From Diphasiastrum complanatum (taxonomy: Eukaryota > Streptophyta > Lycopodiopsida > Lycopodiales > Lycopodiaceae): a stretch of 64,000 nucleotides of DNA. The stretch spans positions 70,216,252 to 70,280,251 of the forward strand of contig CM055092.1 in NCBI GenBank assembly GCA_029204225.1, written 5' to 3'. How positions within the stretch are numbered: position 1 is the stretch's first letter; each line of letters begins with the position of its first letter. Both the position numbers and the translations under genes were made by a program. The notes under the pieces were generated by a model. The model was not told where the DNA came from, searched no databases, and saw only the letters and a program-made list of their open reading frames with translations. Shown here one piece after another: positions 36,201 to 50,200 of the stretch.

Positions 36201-39200
36201 GGTGTAGCGGAAGCGGTGAAAATGTTAGTCAAGTTGTCATAAATAAAGCTCTTTGTGACATGGAAGACATAATGCAAGCTTTGCAATGGTACCAGATTGA
36301 TCGTGCGCAAGTTGGGGAAAACGATCATTGAGATGTAGTTGTTTGGCGAGTATATGTGGGTTGATAATGTAGTTGTTTTGTGTGTGGTCGCCTTGAACTT
36401 CCTGCCGGCTTCAACTTCCTATTGCCTTCAACCTTCCTGCCTTGGTGCCAGATACTATGGAGGTAATTGGTGATGTTAGTAATGTTGTTTTTGGTGAGTT
36501 GTTTGTTATATCGAATATATGACTTTACATAGTTTGCAATTGTCGAATGCAAAGTTGTCATATGTTGTTCAGATTATGTGTTGTTGTATGTACATCTTTT
36601 TCTGACATTCTTGGTGTTGGTGTCTCGTTGCTCCATTTTGTGGTTGATAGAAGCTTACGCGGAGTTCTTATTCCAACAACAAAGGAGAAGATGTTTTATT
36701 CTGAGAGAATATCGATTCCTATTAGATGTAGATATGTTACTTAGGAATGTGGCATATGTTTGGAGACATGTCAGTATTGTTAGACTTAGTTACTTTGAGC
36801 CAATGTTAGAAAACCTGGTGTATGCCCAGGTATTGGTTTCTGATTTATCAGATGACCTGATGTCTATTTCTTAAAAAGATTAGAATATGAAATTCTTGCT
36901 ACTCTAATTTTTTATAACAATTTGGGTTTTTGTGATGAATGTTTCTCAAACCTACGCATTGAATACACACACAGACACACAGGCACACACATCGCTAAAT
37001 AAAAGTAAACACACACATACACATTCCCCAACTGATTAAAGTTTGCACCTTCAGGATGAGCTTTGGTTTTTATTAATTTGGTTAGGAATTTCACTATCCA
37101 TAACAGTTTCTTGATCTGAATCATGATTATTTTCTAAATCATGATTTCCACCATCTGTCATCGCATCTTGATCTAGATCTTGAATAAGACTTTTGTCATC
37201 TTCAACTATTCTTTGGTGTTGATCTTTGACTTCACCTAAAAGAAGTATAGACAACAATTTTTCGGAGATTGCTGTACTTTATCTTCTTGTATGTTTGAAC
37301 ATCTTCCGATGATGTTGATGAAGAATTATCAGAATCACTTGACCCATCATTCTCTTGCATTCCCAGATTAACAATTTTTCAATTGAATTATAGGTGCTTT
37401 ATTTTGATCCTTTAGTTTTTGTATCTGTATCATCATTTTACTGAACTATTTATTTCCTTCCTCTCTTATTTGTCTTAGTTATAGCAATTTTCATATTATA
37501 TCTTGAATAGTTCCTACATACTCAAGCTCTCCAGAGATTGGACTTTGGTCTCGTGCACTACTCCAACTTTCTTGATTAAAGGATGCCATAACACCATCAT
37601 AAGTTCGTCGTTTCATATCAACTCGTTCAACGCGATGATGATGACCATATGCCCACATTGCACCATACTTTCGATACTGCCACATATTAATTGTAATTAA
37701 GACAATAATCAATCATTATACAAGCTACATTGTATTTTATAAAAAAACAATAAACAATAAAGCGGGATTCGCGAAGCCTTCTCGAAAGTGGGCCTCGAAG
37801 CCTTCGCAAAGGCTTCGCATTTTTCGAGAGCCGCTTCACGAAGGCTTCGCGAAAAAGACTTCGTGAAATTTTCGCGAAGCCTTATCGAAAAATGCGAAAC
37901 CTTCGCATTTTTCGGAGGGCCATTTCGAAGTGTGCCTCGTCGCGAAGCCTTCTCGAAATTGCCCTCGAAAAAATGCAAAGGTTTCGCATTTTTTGAGAAG
38001 GCTTTGCAAAAGAAGCCTTGCGAAAATATCGCAAAGCTTCACAATATTTTCGAGGGCCATTTCGAGAAGTCTTCAGGGATTTTCGCGAAATTTTCGCAAA
38101 GCCTTCAGGGCGATTTCGCAAAATTTTTACGACATTGGCCATCCCCCTCAAGTGTCGCGAATTTTTCGAGACTCCTAATTTTCATGATTCAATTTTTGGA
38201 GACACAAATTTTTGGAGACACGAATTTTTGGAGACTCTAGTTTCGAGTCTCCAAAAATTCGAGTTTCGAGTCTCCAAAAATTGAGTTTCGAGGTATTTTC
38301 GAGGTACATTTCGAGGTACTTTCGAGGTATTTCTCGAGACTTCAATTTTTGGAGACACGAAATTTTCGAGACACGAATTTTTCGAGACTCGAAACTCGAA
38401 TTTTCAAAGATTTCAATTAATAGTCTCGAAATTTTGGAGACTCGAATTTTTGGAGACACGAATTTTTCGAGACTCGAAACTCGAATTTTTGGAGACTTCA
38501 ATTTTTGGAGTCTCAAAATTTTCGAGACACGAAGACACGAAACTCGAATTTTTATAGATTTCAATTTTTGGAGTCTCGAAATTTTGCAGACTCGAATTTT
38601 TGGAGACAAGAATTTTTCGAGACTCGAAACTCAAATTTTTGGAGACTTCAATATTTTGAGTCTTGAAGTTTTCGAGACTCAAAACTCGAAATTTTCTAGA
38701 CTCAAATTTTTGGAGTCTCCAAATTTTTGAGCTCAATTTGTGGAGAGACAAATTTTTGGTGACTCAAGACTCGAATTTTTTGAGGTATTTTCGAAGTACA
38801 TTTCGAGGTATGTCAAGACACGAATTTTTCGAGACTCAAAACTCGAATTTTTGGAGATTTCAATTTTTAGAGTCTCGAAATTTTGGCGACTCGAATATTT
38901 GGAGACACGAATTTTTCGAGACTCGAAACTCGAATTTTTGGAGACTTCAATTTTTGGATTCTCGAAATTTTTGAGACACGAAGACACGAAATTTTTGAGA
39001 CATGAATTTTTCGAGACTTGAAACTCAAATTTTTGGAGACTTCCATGTTTTGAGTCTCGAAATTTTCGATACTCGAAACTCGAATTTTTCTAGACTCGAA
39101 TTTTTGGAGTCTCCAAATTTTGGAGACTCCAAATTTTCGAGACTCAATTTGTCGAGACAAATTTTTGAAGACTCAAGACACGAATTTTTGGAGGTATGTT

Positions 39201-40616
39201 CGAAGTACATTTCGAGGTATGTCGAGGTACATTTCAAGGTACATTAGGCTTCAATTTTTGGAGACACAAATTTTTCAAGACACGAATTTTTCGAGACTCG
39301 AAACTCGAATTTTTGGAGACTTCAATGTTTTGAGTCTCCAAATTTTCGTCACTCGATTTTTGGAGATTGCAAATTTTCAAGACTCAATTTGTGCAGAAAC
39401 GAATTTTTGGAGACTCAAGACACGAATTTTTGGATGTATTTTTGAGGTACATTTCGAGGTATTTTCGAGGTACATTTCGAGGTATTTTTGGAGACACGAA
39501 ATTTTTGAAACTCGAAACTCGAATTTTTAGAAATTTCAAATTTTGGAGTCTCGAAATTTTAGAGACTCAAATTTTTGGAGACGAATTTTTCCAAACTCGA
39601 AACTCGAATTTTTGGAGACTTCAATTTTTGGAGTCTCAAAATTTTCGAGACACGAAATTCAAATTTTTAAAGATTTCAATTTTTGGAGTCTCGAAATTTT
39701 GGAGACTCGAATTTTTCTAGACTCGAATTTTTAGAGTCTCCAAATTTTCGTCACTCAATTTTTGGAGACTCCAAATTTTCGAGACTCAATTTGTGGAGAG
39801 ACGAATTTTTGGAGACTCAAGACACGAAGTTTTGGAGGTATTTTCGAGGTACATTTCGAGGTATTTTCAAGATACTTTCGAGGTACATTTCGAGGTACAT
39901 TTCGAGGTACTTTCGAGGTTCGGGGTATTTTCTCAAGGGTCAGTGTGGCATTCTTTGAGGGCCTCCCCCTCCAGAGAATATTTTCGAGGTATTTTCGCGA
40001 AGGCATCGGGATATCGCGAAATTTTCGCGAAGCCTTTAGTGATTTTCGCGAAACCTTCATGGAAATTTTGCGAAATTTCGCGACATTGGCCCTCCCCCTC
40101 AAGTGTCGCATTTTTTTTCGAGGGTCAGTGTCGCGAACATAACTGAAGCCTTCGCGAAAATTTCACCAAAATCCCCTGAAGGCTTTGTGAGGATTCGCTG
40201 ATTTTCGCGAGATTTTCGAGGCCTTTTCGCGTTTCGAGGTATTTTCGTGAAGCCTTCAGAGAAACTTTTCGAGATATTTTCGCGAAAGCTTCAATGATTT
40301 TCACGAAACCTTCAAAGAAATTTCGCGAAATTTTCGTGACATTGGCCCTCCCGCTCCAGAAAAATGCGACACTCCCCTCCCCCTCCCAAAAAATGCCTCC
40401 CCCTCCCGAACAATGCGACATGTCGGCTGGCACACTTCAGCCACGTACACACATACACCTTCCACCCGTCAACGAGGACATACTAAATTTCCAAATCATC
40501 GGAAAATTATCGCCCGTCAACGAGATACTCAATTTCCAAATCATCGGTCATCGCCTAGATCAGCTGCCATTGCCAGTCAACGACGGGCACTCTTTACTAG
40601 TATGTGTATATATATA

Positions 40617-40668
<52 letters not shown>

Positions 40669-43600
40669 CACACGCACACACACATATATATATATATACA
40701 TATACACTAGTAAAGAGTGCCCGTCGTCGTTGACGAGCAATCGACGGCCGACGATCTAGTGGGTATGCCTCTCGTTGACGGGCGGCCGAAGATCTGGGTG
40801 ACGGGCGGTCCTAATGCGGTCTCAAATGGTCGCAAGTGCCCTCAAAAGGCCGCAAACGAAAGTAATGCGGTCTCAAATGGCCAAAAGTGCCCTCATGCGA
40901 TCCTAATGCAAGACCACCATGTTATTTTCATAGGTGACTAGTTACAGGGTTAAGGCCTCTAAGTCGCGTTCAACTTAAAACGGACCGTAGGCAACCGCAA
41001 AGGTAACAAATGCGGCCTTATTCAGTCTATTACGGCCATATTGCGGTCTTATGTGGCTTTATGTGGTCTTCTACGACCATATTGCGGTCTTATGAGGCCA
41101 TATTGTGGTCCTAGCGACTCTATTGTGGGCCTTATTCAGACTATTACGGCCATATGCGGTTTTATGTGGAAATGGACCGTAGGCAACCACGACGACAACG
41201 GTTGTGGTCTATCACGGTTTCTACAAAGTTGGAAATGGACCGTAGGCAACCGCCAAGGCAACGGTTGCGGTCTATCACGGTTTACTACGAAGTTGGAAAT
41301 GGACCGTAGGCAACCGCCAAGGCAACGGTTGCGGTCTATTGTGGTCTGCGACGAAGTTGGATGGACTGAAGGCAACCACCAAGTAGCGAGTTGCGGTCTG
41401 TTGCGGTTTTATGTGACAGAAGATCGTAGCGAGTTGCAGTCTGTTGCGGTTTTGGATAAAAGAAGACCGAAGGCAAAGGCAACGGTTGCGGTCTATTACG
41501 ATCCGATACGAAGTTGGATGGACCGTAGGCAACCGCCAAGGCAACGGTTGCGGTCTATTACGGTTTACTACAAAGTTGGAAATCGACCATAGGCAACTGC
41601 CAAGGCAACGGTTGCGATCTATTGCGGTCCGAGACGAAGTTGGATGGATCGAAGGCAACCGCCAAGTAGCGACTTGCGGTCTGTTGGGGTTTTATGTGAA
41701 AGAAGACCGAAGGCAACTGCCAAGTAGCGAGTTGCGGTCTGTTGCGGTTTTATGTGAAAGAAGACCGAAGGCAACCGCCAAGTAGCGAGTTGCGGTCTGT
41801 TGCGGTTTTGGATGAAAGAAGACCGAAGGCAACCGCCAAGTAGCGAGTTGCGATCTATTGCGGTTTTATGTGAAAGAAGACCAAAGGCAACCGCAAAGGC
41901 AATGGTTGCGGTTTATTGCGGTCTGATACGAAGTTGGATGGACCGTAGGCAACCACCAAGTCAACTATTGTGGTCTATTACGGTCTATTGCCGTTTGGGA
42001 TCGCATTAGGACCGTTTAGGACCGTTTGAGACCGCATTAGGACCGCTTGAGGACCGTTTCAGGCCGTTTAGGACTGCATTAGGACCATTTAGGACCGTTT
42101 AGGATGGACAATTTGCATTTCGACCACATTAGAATCTCATTAGGACCGTTTAGGACTGTTTAAGACCGTTTAGGACCGTTTAGGACTGCAACTGCTCTAA
42201 TGTGGTCCTAGTGCAGTCCAAATGCAAATCGACCGCAAGAGGACCGCTTGAGGGCCGTTTAGGACCGTTTGAAACCGCATTAGGACCGTTTGAGACCGCA
42301 TTAGGACCGTTTCAGACCGTTTAGGACCGCATTAGGACCGTTTAGGACCGCATTTCACCACATTAGGACCACTTAGGATCGCATTTCACCGCATTAGGAC
42401 CGTTTAGGACCGCATTTCGACCGCATTGGGAGCAGTTGCGGTCCTAAATGGTCTCAAACGGTCCTAAACAGTCTGAAACGGTCATCATGCGGGTCCTGGA
42501 CTGGTTTTTCCTGCTTGTGATGATGCATGTTTGGTTGGTTTTAGTGACTCGGATTGGGGTGGAGATCAAGACACTAGACGCTCTACAAGTGGACATTGCT
42601 TTTTCTATGGAAATTCTGCAATTTCGTGATCAAGTAAAAAGCAGCTCACTGTTGCTACTTCTTCTAGTGAGGCAGAATATAGAGCGATATTTTCAGCCAC
42701 AACAGAGTGTTTATGGCTGAGAAGACTACTTGTTGACATGAAGTTTGGCGAGCCCTCAGCCACTCTTATCTTGAGTGATAGTCAAAGTGCTATTGCCATT
42801 GCACGAAATCATGTTTTTCATGCGAGGACGATGCACATCAAGATCCATTATCACTTTGTTCGGGAGAGACTTCATGATGGCAACATTTTACTTGGATATT
42901 GTCCTACGGAGGATAATATTGCAGACCTCTTCACTAAGGCGTTGTCGAGAGTCAGATTTGAAGCTTTATGCAAAGCTTTAAATTTGATACCACGTGTTGG
43001 TTTTGTTACATAATGAAGATTTCAGTTTTTGCATTGTCATTTAAGGAGGGTGTTAGAAATAAATGACTATGCTAAAGTTATTCCATAGGTTACTTTGACC
43101 CAAAAGGTCAAGATTTGTGTAACCATGGGTATTTAGTTATTTAGGCCATCTTAAAACTTTGAGCAAAATCGACTTCAATAACATATACTTTGTTCGGAGT
43201 CTGGACTCTGTCTTAATCTATGTCTGGAAAATAAACCCCTAAACCCTACCTCAAGTGCACAGCAACTCGTATCCTCATGCAATTAGGTTCAAACATACTG
43301 AACCTCAAATGCAACAAAAAAGACATGCAATCTGCAACTTTATGGAATCCACACATAAATTCTACAGCCATCACTCCATATGTATGATAAACGATGTCTT
43401 AAGTTCAGTTGGAACCAATTTTGGTCATGTACTGACTCGTGGGTCCTTAGGGGTCTAATTTTGTTTAAGGGCCCTATCTTGACTTTTGGGGGTGCCCTAC
43501 ATTTAGTAAGTGGTTAACCTTAGGGTTTGGTGGCATTTGGTCACATCCAGGTAGAGTCATGAGACAAACCACGCGGGCTTGGGACTTGCCATGTGGCAAG

Positions 43601-44202
43601 CCACGTAGGCCTATCATAGGCTTGCGTGGCAAGTCATATAGGCATGACATAGGCTTGATGTCTACCACAAGCTTGTGTGGCAAGCCAACCATGCAGGCTT
43701 AAGTGGAACTAGAGAGAGAGAGGGGGGGGGGCCACCAGGCCTGCGTTTTGAAGCCTTCCCAGCCCTTCACAACCGATTTTTCCTTCATAGAAATGCATTT
43801 TTATTTCAGCCTTTCCCGGGGAAAGTCTGATAATTAAAAAAATCCTCAAAGCACCCTTCAAATTTAGTGAAATCCTTGATAATGAAAGTCCCTTTTGTTT
43901 AACACCTTTCACCATGAAAATATGTTCCTGCCTCTCATTTGTTTAACACCTTTCACCTTGAAAGTATGTACATGCACTTCAAAACACTATGTGTGTTGGT
44001 AAAGGATAATTTGAATTTGGAGTGGGCCCCTTAGATGCATGCATGGGGAGGAGGGCCATGAATCCTTTTCCCCATACATGCATCCTCCTCCCCAAGTTTT
44101 TTAGTTACAAAAAGCTCATGCATGGGTGAGAAGAGGAGGATGCATGGGTGCACCCATACACATGCGCAAAAGTGTACTTAAGTTTAAATATATATATAGA
44201 TA

Positions 44203-44250
<48 letters not shown>

Positions 44251-47200
44251 TAGTTGCAGCGAATCGCGATTCGCGAATCGTGATTCTGCGAATCGTGATT
44301 CGCTGCACAAAATCGTTAATAAAATCGTGGAAAAAGAAAAATCCAGATTTAAGGATTTTCGGCCGCCTCCTCGCGAGCAGAACCTGACGAGGCAAATTAT
44401 TTTTTTTTAAGCTACAAGCATCAAATCTTCGTATGTGGATAGGCGACAGGCATCTACTCGGCGATACGGAGGTGGTGTGCACGGTGCCAGGGGGATTTGA
44501 GCTTCGTGGAGAGCGAATCGATCAGTTTTTGATATTTGGTAAGGGTAGGCTTGATTTTTTGCAAGTGTTGACATTGAGCTGTAGGCAACCAAATAGAGCG
44601 TAGCTTGGCTCTAGACCACCTTTCTTCATGCCCACGGTGATTCCTACGGCATCAGTTTCAGCCATTATGGCACGCCTAGTGAGATTTGAACACCACATTC
44701 CAAATGCTTGTGTATTTTTGCCATTTTCACGAAATGACATGTGGGCAACCGATTCAGGTGATGTCTGAGCCTAGAATGCATTTTCACATGCCTGCAGAGA
44801 CTCCTGTGACCTCCGTTCCGCCTGTCTACGTCCGTATCACAAATTTCAATTTCCATGCCCTAATTCCATGTTTTTTAGGGTTTAGGCGTGGAGCATCGTG
44901 CAAGCATCTGACAGGGGGTGGTTTAGGCCTACACTGCACTCCTTTACGCCTGCACGGACTCCCACGCTAACGTCAGTCACCCGTTATCGCTCATACTGAA
45001 ATAATTCTATCTCACGCCCTAATCTCATGTGTTTTTTGGCACTTGCTATGATGTGTGAATTGGAATCGTTGTGATGTATGCTCTGATATTTTGAGCTCTA
45101 TTTGAGCTCGGTAATGTTGTTCAATGCAGTGTAATTTTTTTCTACTGAACGTTTGCTTGCCTATTTTTGTTTGCAGGGTTGATCTCGTGTTGATACGATG
45201 CCAATGCGAGGCTGAGGCCTTTGGGCCGAAGTTGAGCTTACTGACGGGGATGTGGCTACACACCATGGCTTAGGGACCCACAGATGGAGATGCTTGCATT
45301 GCGGTGGTCACTTCACGGGATCACTCACCAGGGTTAGGGCTCACTTGCTGCGGGTCAAAGGGCCAGATGGGCGGGGATTGGGCATATTTGATTGCCCTAG
45401 GATTTTTGATGAGGATATGCAGAGGTTGTCCATCATGTACCGGCCCAATACTGCATCACAAGGTTCTAGACAGGGACAGGTAGTTGGAGCAGCTACAGGC
45501 AGGCAGGGCCTACCACGGGTTTAGGGCCTAGTACATTACAGGCAGGGCATGGTACAGGTGCAGGGCCTAGTACATCACGGGCTGGGCATGGTACAGGTGC
45601 AGGGCCTAGTACATCACGGGTTGGACATGGTACAGGTGCAGGGCCTAGTACATCACGAGCAGAGCATGGTACAGGTGCAGGGCCTAGTACAGCACCTTTA
45701 GTTCCATCCGCAGCAACAGGGCCTAGTTCAGAGGCATGAGCACCAGATGAGCATGTTGGTTCAACGGCAACGGGTCCTTCTCGTCCCTCCTCTTCGGCAG
45801 GAGATGCACCACATGCTTCTGCAGGTGCTACCAGAGAGAGTGACACACCCACAGATCAGCCATCCATTGGGCATGCAAGACCACGAGCACCATATATAGC
45901 AGAGAGGGGTTAGGCCCAGACAGCAGACCCTTGATCGATGCGGGTGGCAGAGAGAGCAGCAGGCCCGGTGCACTCGACTTGCTGCCCAGTTCTTTTACGA
46001 GTGCGACATTCCTTTTGTTGTTGCTGACACTTGGGTGTTCAGGGAGTTCTGCGCACAGATGGCGGCTGTGGATGCTATATAGACACCTCCCAGGCGAGAG
46101 GCACTGCGAGGCAGGTTGCTTCGTCAGGAGGTGGAGACCATCACGCGGGAGCCGAGTTCCATTCGCTCAGCTTGGCATGAGTAAGTACTTTGTCTTTATT
46201 ATCTCTTTGCATGTGTTTAGGGTTTACTGGTGGCGCAATTTTTGCATGTGGCTAACGGGTGTTTTGTGGCAGATATGTATGCACGATATTGAGTGATGGA
46301 TGGACCCCGACGTTCGTCGGCGATCCGTCATCAATATCTTGGTTTCTTGCCCGCTTGGCACAGTATTCCTACGTGGCGTGGATGCCACTCGAGGTGGTGA
46401 AGCCATCACAGCTGACTTTATATAGGAGCATGTTAGAGATGTTATTGTTGACATCGGGGTGGAGCACGCGGTTCAGGTTGTCACCGACAACACTTCGAAC
46501 TGCAAGCAGATGGGCGAGATTATGATGAGGGAACACCCCAACATTGTGTGGACACCCTGTGCTGCACATTGCATAGACTTGCTCATGCATGACCTGTGTG
46601 CGCTTCCATGGATCAGAGAGGTATAGTTTTTTCCATTTGCTATGCTTTCTTCCTTCGATGTTGCTAACCACATCTCAACTATTGTCTAAACCTTTTACTG
46701 GATGTCTGTGTTGCAGGTCACTTCTACGGCCATGCGCCTGGTCACTTTTGTCACCAGGAAGAGGCGTGTGCTGGCCCTATTCCGCACCTTCTCGACCCTA
46801 AACCTGAAGAAGCCAGCACCCACACGCTTTGCGTTTTACTTCTTGGTGCTAGAGCGATTGGTAGTGATGAAGGACGCATTGCGGCGGATGGTTTCCAACG
46901 AGGCCTTCAGGGATTTTAGAGACATCGCACATGTGGCATTTTTCTGGTCCACTATGTTTGGTGATGAGTTCTGGACACATGCTGAGGAGATTACTAGCAT
47001 CTTTCTACCCATTTTCAGAGTGTTGCGACCGTGAGGGGTGTACTCTAAGTCTCATTTACGAGTTCATGGAGCGCATCGGCGAGGGCATTCAGACGTCAGC
47101 CTTGGACTAGCACAGGTATGACTCTTTAGTGTCTAGTTTGTTGCTTCTCACTCAAGTTTGATGCGTTTCTTTTATGCTACGGTGCACTGATTATTGTAAT

Positions 47201-50200
47201 TTGCCTGTTGCAGAAAAAACTAGATCTCGGAGTTATGGGAGTCCAGATGGGACTACTTCCACCGACCCATCCTTGCGAGCAAAACACACGCAGAAGAGGA
47301 ACAGGTTATCCATCGATCAGTGTAGGCGGTTGGTGTATGTGAACACCAACGGCGCAAGGAGAGGGCCAGATGCTCGAGGTGAGTTTTGCTGCGATCAGAT
47401 TTTTTGATGCGCTTACCATCCTTTGAAAGGGTTTTAAAGCTCCATTTCAGAAATGCTTGGGCAAAAGAAGAAGGCGGCTCTACAAATGCAGCAGAAGGCA
47501 ACCCCTGTGTAATAATAGTCTGCTGATCATCCGAGATGGATTGCAATTTGTGGATTTCCTTGAATAACGACCTCCTACTCTTATGAACATTAGTGCAGGA
47601 AATACCTGGATTGTCTTCCTTCTTACTACTACTTTTCATCCCTGCTACTAGCCATCTTTTGGAATGAGAGTGGTGATGCCAAGACACAATTGACAGGGTT
47701 ATTATGCATAGTTTGTTGTGGATCTATGTCAAGTAGTAACCTTCACGTTTCTGGCAATTATACTCTCAAAAATAGGCAAAACTTTCACATTTGTTGATAA
47801 TTTTACTCTTAAGAATAAGAGCAGCTCTCAGAATTCACCTGAATGCCAAATATGGATGGAGACGAAACCGCTACCAGGTTCAGAAATAGCCAGAGATGGC
47901 ATGATCGCTGCATCAAAGGCTTGAAATCTTCAACCGGCGCTTGCTTCTCCTCCTGCTGCTGCTTTTGCCTTTCCTTCGGCCGTCCTTCGATAAAGCTAAC
48001 TCTCTCTCGCTTCTCTCGCTAACAGTAAGTTTACCCCCACGGGCGGCCAGAGAGAAGAGGGGGAAAATATTCTCTCTTTGTCTCTCTCTCGGTTAAAAAA
48101 AGCGTAAGCGCTCACGGTGCCCTGCCCAAGCTTGACCGCGGGCAGCGTCAGCTGCCCGAAAACCCAAATAGTTTTAGTATATATAGATATATATGTGTGT
48201 GTATATATATGGTGTGTATATACATATGTATATATATATATACATGTGTATATATGTGTGTATATATATATACATACTAGTGGGTTAGCTCGTCGTTGAC
48301 GGGCGGCCCGACAATTTGGGTGGCGGCTTGTGGTCGAGACGTGTGGATGATCCTCAGAGCGGGCGATTGATGATCTACATAGCCATCCTCCCCCTCCCCC
48401 CCACCCTAAAAAAAAGAATGTGTGGGGAGGCTAAATCCTCCCCCTGGCAAATTATATAGCCTTGGGGATGCCATGTGGCTAACCACGTAGGCATACCATA
48501 GGCTTGCGTGGCGAAACCAGGCTCTATCACGTAAGCTTGAGTGGACCTAGAGAAAGAAAGAAAGCTTTATTAACGTCTTTTGGGCACCGGTGGGTGCATA
48601 AGACCAAAAAGAAAATATGTAAAAGCATCGGCGGGAGCATCATCTTAGGAGGACATGGTCGTAAAATGCTATATAAACTTGCTACGAATGAAAGTAGAAC
48701 AAAGCAGAAGTGAAATAAGCCCACAACCCGGGCTAGGTATAAAAGAAGAACTACAGAAAAAGTATCAATGCCCACAACCCGGGCTAGGTGGAGAATAAGT
48801 ACATATCAGCAAAAGTAAGTGTGAAGTGTCCGCTAAGTGGAGAGTACAATGGGACCTGATGGAGGCAAGTGGCGACTACATCTGGGCTTTTTCCGCGGTG
48901 GCACAGGGATAGGAATCTCATCGTCAGAAGCAGCTGCTGGGAGTCTAACCCTAGGTGATCTGGTACAGGCAAATGAGACTGACGGAGAGTAAGCATCTCA
49001 CGACAAGAAGTCCAAAGCAATGAGCATCAGGATAGGAGACAAAACTGCGAAGTGTATGCAGGCCATCGCGAAAGAGACAATAATACCTCCCCCGAGGAGG
49101 AAATGAGCTTCATCTTCCACCTCCTGCAACGAGCACAAGCGACATAGACGACGCTCCCGTGAGGGATATCCCATGCATGACCGGCCTCAATAGCAAGCTA
49201 ATGAGAGGAAATGCGCAACTGGCCAAGACAGAGAGAGGAAGTGTGTCTGGTAATAGCTCAGTCGATTGCGGAAAGGTGGGAGGGAGCTCCAAGTCTGCCG
49301 CATATGTCAACGGAATAAATAGCCTTGGATATATGAATGCGTACCATGAGGAAGATCCATGATAGAGAGCATTGGTCCAGTTCAAGCGTGGTTGTACATT
49401 GAATCATATTTTTGATCCCGCTACTAGCTGCCAGTTGTTTCGCGGGTGGTTCCAACAGTGATGTATGCCTCCGAGATCTGGTTGCTAGGACTTTCTCTCT
49501 GATACGTGCCAAGACTACCACCCCTCATGATAGCCTATGTGCTGAGTTTGCTACTCCGACGATCATCCTTGAGGGCTTTTTCCGCCTTTTTCTTTTTCTT
49601 CAGCGGATTCAGGAGATTCGTGCATCTCACTCAGATAGATACATAGTTGCTGTGGTTACTTCTTCACGTGTCCTAGCTGATTCCCATGCCAAGCTCTCCT
49701 GGTACCAGCAGGCGTTTGATCTCTTATGACATTTGGGCGTAGACAGGAGGAAATGTGCGCAAATGCAGCCTGGCGGAAACCAAGAAGGGGCGCAGTAAAC
49801 AGGACTCCCAAGTATAAGAGGCAACAATGTCAACTTTCTTGGCCGTCATAGAAAAATTGATAATTGTGAAGGCTCTGTCGATTGGTGTTGAAAATCATGA
49901 TCTTTGTCTTTTTTAAGTTAACAGAGAGACCCCAAGCAGCACAAAACCGATGTAAAACTTGTAAGTGACATTGCAACCCTTCTAGTGAGGGAGAAAGCAG
50001 GACAATGTCATCAGCATAAAGCAGAATGGGGATGAGTAAATGAGCCAGCAGGCAACCATCTCCACCTTCTTCACGAATGAGGCGCTCAAGATCATCAATA
50101 TAAAGTGCAAACAGCAGAGGGGACAGTGGACGACCTTGCTTGACACCAACAGTGCTACGGATGGGAGAAGATAAATCAGTACCCAGCCGAATACATGCTA

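Larger units (their letters stand above)
44249..47400 (+). mobile_element. hAT-superfamily element hAT-2, right end not found
   Basis: The left terminus CATAGTTGCAGCGAATCGCG (44249) is the same as that of the non-autonomous copy at 34350. It is followed by GATTCGCG / GCGAATCG words (44260-44305). The plus strand then codes for a decayed transposase with a BED finger (45198 to about 47390). No matching CTGCAAC(T)ATG-type right terminus was found after 47400, so the 3' end is probably deleted. Confidence 0.8.

Noticed and set aside
36145-36330. Helitron helicase fragment downstream of the Rep linker piece
   Set aside because: The reading is open for about 60 codons, but the match to helicase motifs is too weak to call.
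38175-39960. Many overlapping ORFs of the [13 protein letters not shown] type
   Set aside because: Low-complexity translations of the short-word array; present on both strands with equal quality and no initiation context.
41041-42009. ORFs of the [16 protein letters not shown] type
   Set aside because: Translations of the 63-65-bp repeat; not homologous to any protein I know.
49412-49729. 105-codon plus-strand ORF overlapping the LINE
   Set aside because: Lies opposite the damaged part of the LINE between its RT and Cys motif; no recognisable domain, probably a shadow of the minus-strand coding sequence.
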